The notes under the pieces are model-generated. The model was not told the DNA's origin and made no database searches. It worked only from the letters and a program-made list of their open reading frames with translations. Made by a program: the position numbers and the translations under genes. DNA of 8,526 nucleotides from JADFOB01 sp964651325 (GTDB taxonomy: Bacteria; Planctomycetota; Phycisphaerae; UBA1845), in the NCBI GenBank assembly GCA_964651325.1, contig CAZYXP010000171.1:1-8526 (forward strand), written 5' to 3'. Below, piece after piece: positions 6,702 through 8,526 of the stretch; the first letter of the stretch is position 1; the number at the start of each line of letters is the position of its first letter.

Positions 6702-6794
6702 CGCTCGCCGGTATCCGAGCCGCAGCTATTTCTGCACGCCATGTTAAACGGCCGTTACAAATGCCCTCGGATCACGAGCGGATGCAGCCTCAAA

Positions 6795-7193
6795 TCACAA
6801 GCCGATGCCACGTCCTCCGGGCTTTGCCTCCGCCCAACCGCGCCAAGAAACCACCCAACATCCCGCCAAAATACCCAGCACATCCGCCCCGAAATCCGCC
6901 AAGCTCGCCGTCCTGCCGACCCAGGGCTGCGTGGCCTCGTCCAACAAAGCGTAGAGCCCCAACGCGAACGCCAGGCGCAAGAGACGATTCGAACGGCTCG
7001 CAGGCGTGCGGGATCCAAGATACCAACCGCCCAGCGAGGTCAGTCCGAAAAACATGGCGAAATGAACCACCTTGTCCGCACCGACCACGCTGGGCAGCGG
7101 GATCCGGGAGGGCGGCGTATGCGTCATCAGAAAGATCAACGCCCAGTAGAGCAACCAGGCGATAAGGCGAAAAGGGCTCGAAAAACGGCGCAC
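6795..7193 (-). CDS. VanZ-family small integral membrane protein
   Basis: The protein has 132 residues and starts at GTG 7193-7191. A GGAAGG ten bases upstream lies in the 24-bp gap after the parA stop, and the only nearby ATG (residue 23) would cut away the first helix. Four hydrophobic helices are predicted at about 10-24, 43-58, 72-86 and 101-117. VanZ-type conserved polar residues sit at the expected places: Asp40-Lys41 and His44 (ADKVVHFAMFFGL), Asp85-Glu86 with Gln89 (LLDEATQ), then Arg94, Asp100 and Asp104 (GRTASLADFGADVLG). The family is named after VanZ of Tn1546, which gives low-level teicoplanin resistance, but most members are uncharacterised envelope proteins, so a resistance role should not be assumed. 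It is probably co-transcribed with parA. The GC-rich C-terminal tail (about 120-132) is probably cytosolic and disordered. Confidence 0.85.
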   Translation of the reverse strand: MRRFSSPFRLIAWLLYWALIFLMTHTPPSRIPLPSVVGADKVVHFAMFFGLTSLGGWYLGSRTPASRSNRLLRLAFALGLYALLDEATQPWVGRTASLADFGADVLGILAGCWVVSWRGWAEAKPGGRGIGL

Positions 7194-7217
7194 CTGCGTT
7201 TCGCCTTCCAGACGGGG

Positions 7218-8510
7218 TTATTCCACAGCCGATCGAACCACCGGAGCCGGTGGACAACCAAGCTCGCGGCTCGGTGACAACTCGATCACCTCGGGCTTGG
7301 CGGGGCTGATTCCCCCACCGTGGGCAAGCCCAGACTCAACCCCCGGGGGAATCACAGTCTCGACTGAATCATTCGGCGCGACAGGAAGCGATTCCACAAC
7401 CGCGTGATCTGCCGCTGCTTGCACGCCGGCGGGGGCGTCCCGTGAACCATCATCCACATCCGGGGAATCCAATGGATCCACCAGGGCACGCGCATCAATC
7501 ACGCGAACGATTCTCGGCACCTGCGCCAACGCCGTCGATTCGCAATCCGCCGGTGGCTCCGTACGCGCCCCCGGCGGCCGACCGGAGACCGGACGCTTGG
7601 ACGATTTCTTGCTTGTCGCCATGGCCTTAGTAACCGAAGCCGCGATCGCATTCGTTGATGCTTGACCGTTGCGTGTGCCGGACGGTGTGCTGCGGGCCAT
7701 CCAATGGGGCAATTCAATCCCCGCTTCAGGGAAGATTTCCGCGGCCAACCGCAAGTAATCCATGGCGCCGTTGCTCTTGGGGGCATACTCGAAGATAGAC
7801 TGCCCAAAGCTGCACGCCTCCGCGAGTTTGATGTTTCGCCGGATGTGCGCGTCGAAAATCTTGGCCTTGGCCCACGCGACATCAAGGCTCCGCCCAGCGT
7901 CGAGAAACGCGCGAAGATCCTCCACCACTTCACACGCCAGACGCGTCGCCGCCTCGTGCATGCAGAGAATGACGCCGGTTACGGTCAAGCTCGGATTGAT
8001 GCGGCGGCGAACCAGCGTAACCGTTTTCTCAAGAAGTTTCCCGAAACCCTGCAACGCGAAAAACTGCGTCTGCAGCGGGATCAGCAGCTCGTCGGCGGCG
8101 GAAAGCGCGTTGACAGTTAGCACGCCCACCGACGGCGGGCAATCGATCAGGAGATAATCATACTGATCCTCGACCTTCAGCAGGGCCTCTTTCAGTAAGA
8201 CTTCACGACCGGTGACGCTGACGAGTTCGGATTCCGCCCCGGCCAAGTTGATGTCAGTCGGAACCAAGGCCATGCCGTCATTGATGGCGAGGCTTGCTTC
8301 GACGATGGATACGTCGTCGGTCAGCACGTCGTAGCTGTTGGCCTGATCCTCTGCTAGCCGGATGCCGAAATGGATCGTCAGATGGCCTTGGGGATCAAAA
8401 TCGAGCAGGAGGACGCGGCGGCCTGCACGAGCCAAGGCCGCGCCGAGGTTCGCAGTGGTGGTGGTCTTTCCGACGCCCCCTTTTTGGTTGATGATGGCGA
8501 TCTTGCGCAT
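7218..8510 (-). CDS. ParA/Soj-type ATPase with a long C-terminal low-complexity tail
   Basis: The protein has 430 residues; typical Soj/ParA proteins without an N-terminal DNA-binding domain have about 250-270. Residues 1-265 are the complete P-loop ATPase: deviant Walker A KGGVGKTT (10-17, signature Lys10 and Lys15), Walker A' LLLDFDPQG (34-42), Walker B YLLIDCPPS (119-127, Asp123), and IRRNIKLAEACSFGQSIFEYAPKSNGAMDYLRLAAEI (223-259), the usual C-terminal region carrying basic DNA-contacting residues. Residues about 270-430 are a Ser/Ala/Pro-rich tail, basic around 295-316 (KKSSKRP) and acidic later, with no recognised domain. The start ATG 8510-8508 has an excellent AAGGAGG four bases upstream. 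ParA ATPases cycle on the nucleoid and partition chromosomes, plasmids or large complexes with a ParB-like partner. No parB is visible downstream, where vanZ follows after 24 bp; the upstream side lies outside the window. Cargo and partner are therefore unknown, so I give no symbol. Confidence 0.92.
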   Translation of the reverse strand: MRKIAIINQKGGVGKTTTTANLGAALARAGRRVLLLDFDPQGHLTIHFGIRLAEDQANSYDVLTDDVSIVEASLAINDGMALVPTDINLAGAESELVSVTGREVLLKEALLKVEDQYDYLLIDCPPSVGVLTVNALSAADELLIPLQTQFFALQGFGKLLEKTVTLVRRRINPSLTVTGVILCMHEAATRLACEVVEDLRAFLDAGRSLDVAWAKAKIFDAHIRRNIKLAEACSFGQSIFEYAPKSNGAMDYLRLAAEIFPEAGIELPHWMARSTPSGTRNGQASTNAIAASVTKAMATSKKSSKRPVSGRPPGARTEPPADCESTALAQVPRIVRVIDARALVDPLDSPDVDDGSRDAPAGVQAAADHAVVESLPVAPNDSVETVIPPGVESGLAHGGGISPAKPEVIELSPSRELGCPPAPVVRSAVE

Positions 8511-8514
8511 CGGT

Positions 8515-8521
8515 CCTCCTT
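8515..8521 (-). promoter_or_regulatory. Strong ribosome binding site of the parA-like gene
   Basis: AAGGAGG on the - strand lies four bases before ATG 8510-8508. It is a near-perfect anti-16S match and confirms the start. Confidence 0.8.
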
Positions 8522-8526
8522 TACCG

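Noticed and set aside
6542..6742. A 66-codon - strand frame in the gap before the response regulator
   Set aside because: It has no ribosome site or known motif, and the TATAAT candidate lies inside it. It more likely reflects leader and promoter DNA.
6767..6779. Short inverted repeat CTCG/CGAG after vanZ as a terminator
   Set aside because: The stem is only four base pairs with no U-tract, too weak to call.
6795..7193. Glycopeptide resistance gene on the strength of the VanZ family
   Set aside because: No vanHAX or vanRS genes are present; the nearby two-component pair is separated by a promoter gap, and most VanZ-family members are not resistance genes.
5775..7277. A 500-codon + strand open frame across the regulator, the regulatory gap and vanZ
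   Set aside because: It overlaps well-supported - strand genes, has low-complexity Arg/Pro-rich translation and no convincing ribosome site.
7315..7350. Short palindromes in the parA tail (TGGGC-AA-GCCCA, CCCCCGGGGG)
   Set aside because: They are short, lie in Pro/Gly-rich coding sequence and are expected from base composition; the loop of the first is too small for a stable hairpin.

Overview
The window is GC-rich, densely coding bacterial chromosome from a Gram-negative lineage. Pointers are ADP-heptose (LPS inner-core) enzymes, a histidine kinase with a large extracytoplasmic sensor, a VanZ-family membrane protein and a Soj-type ParA. A secreted protein with a HEAT-like segment and a PDZ domain, and the H-box context of the kinase, remind me of Planctomycetota. 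That placement is inference and is not proven by any single gene. I see no rRNA, tRNA, CRISPR array, insertion sequence or phage gene.

Layout. On the + strand, bases 1-555 are the C-terminal half of a DegT/DnrJ/EryC1/StrS PLP-dependent sugar aminotransferase, cut by the window edge. It is followed one base later by a secreted PDZ-domain protein (557-1471). A perfect hairpin lies just after that gene, in a 268-bp convergent gap (1472-1739).

Everything else is on the - strand and is read from high to low coordinates. It comprises parA (8510-7218), a VanZ-family protein 24 bp later (7193-6795), a 270-bp regulatory gap, an OmpR/PhoB-type response regulator (6524-5784), its sensor kinase overlapping by one base (5784-3889), an 86-bp gap, hldE (3802-2312), and gmhA overlapping it by two bases (2315-1740).

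How the parts work together. GmhA and bifunctional HldE supply three of the five steps from sedoheptulose 7-phosphate to ADP-L-glycero-D-manno-heptose; gmhB and hldD are not in the window. With the sugar aminotransferase they suggest a surface-polysaccharide locus. The two-component pair directly upstream of hldE-gmhA could control or be co-transcribed with it. Candidate promoters lie before the response regulator (a perfect TATAAT) and before hldE (TTGACG/TACCAT), and a pair of 8-bp direct repeats with 20-bp period sits just before the response-regulator start. The parA-vanZ pair looks like a separate transcription unit; the ParA carries a long disordered-looking tail and has no parB beside it within the window.

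I did not find a clearly new multi-gene system. The most noteworthy points are the tailed ParA next to VanZ, the unrecognised ~330-residue sensor domain, the two similar hairpins bracketing the PDZ gene, and an imperfect 21-bp tandem duplication that carries the gmhA stop codon.
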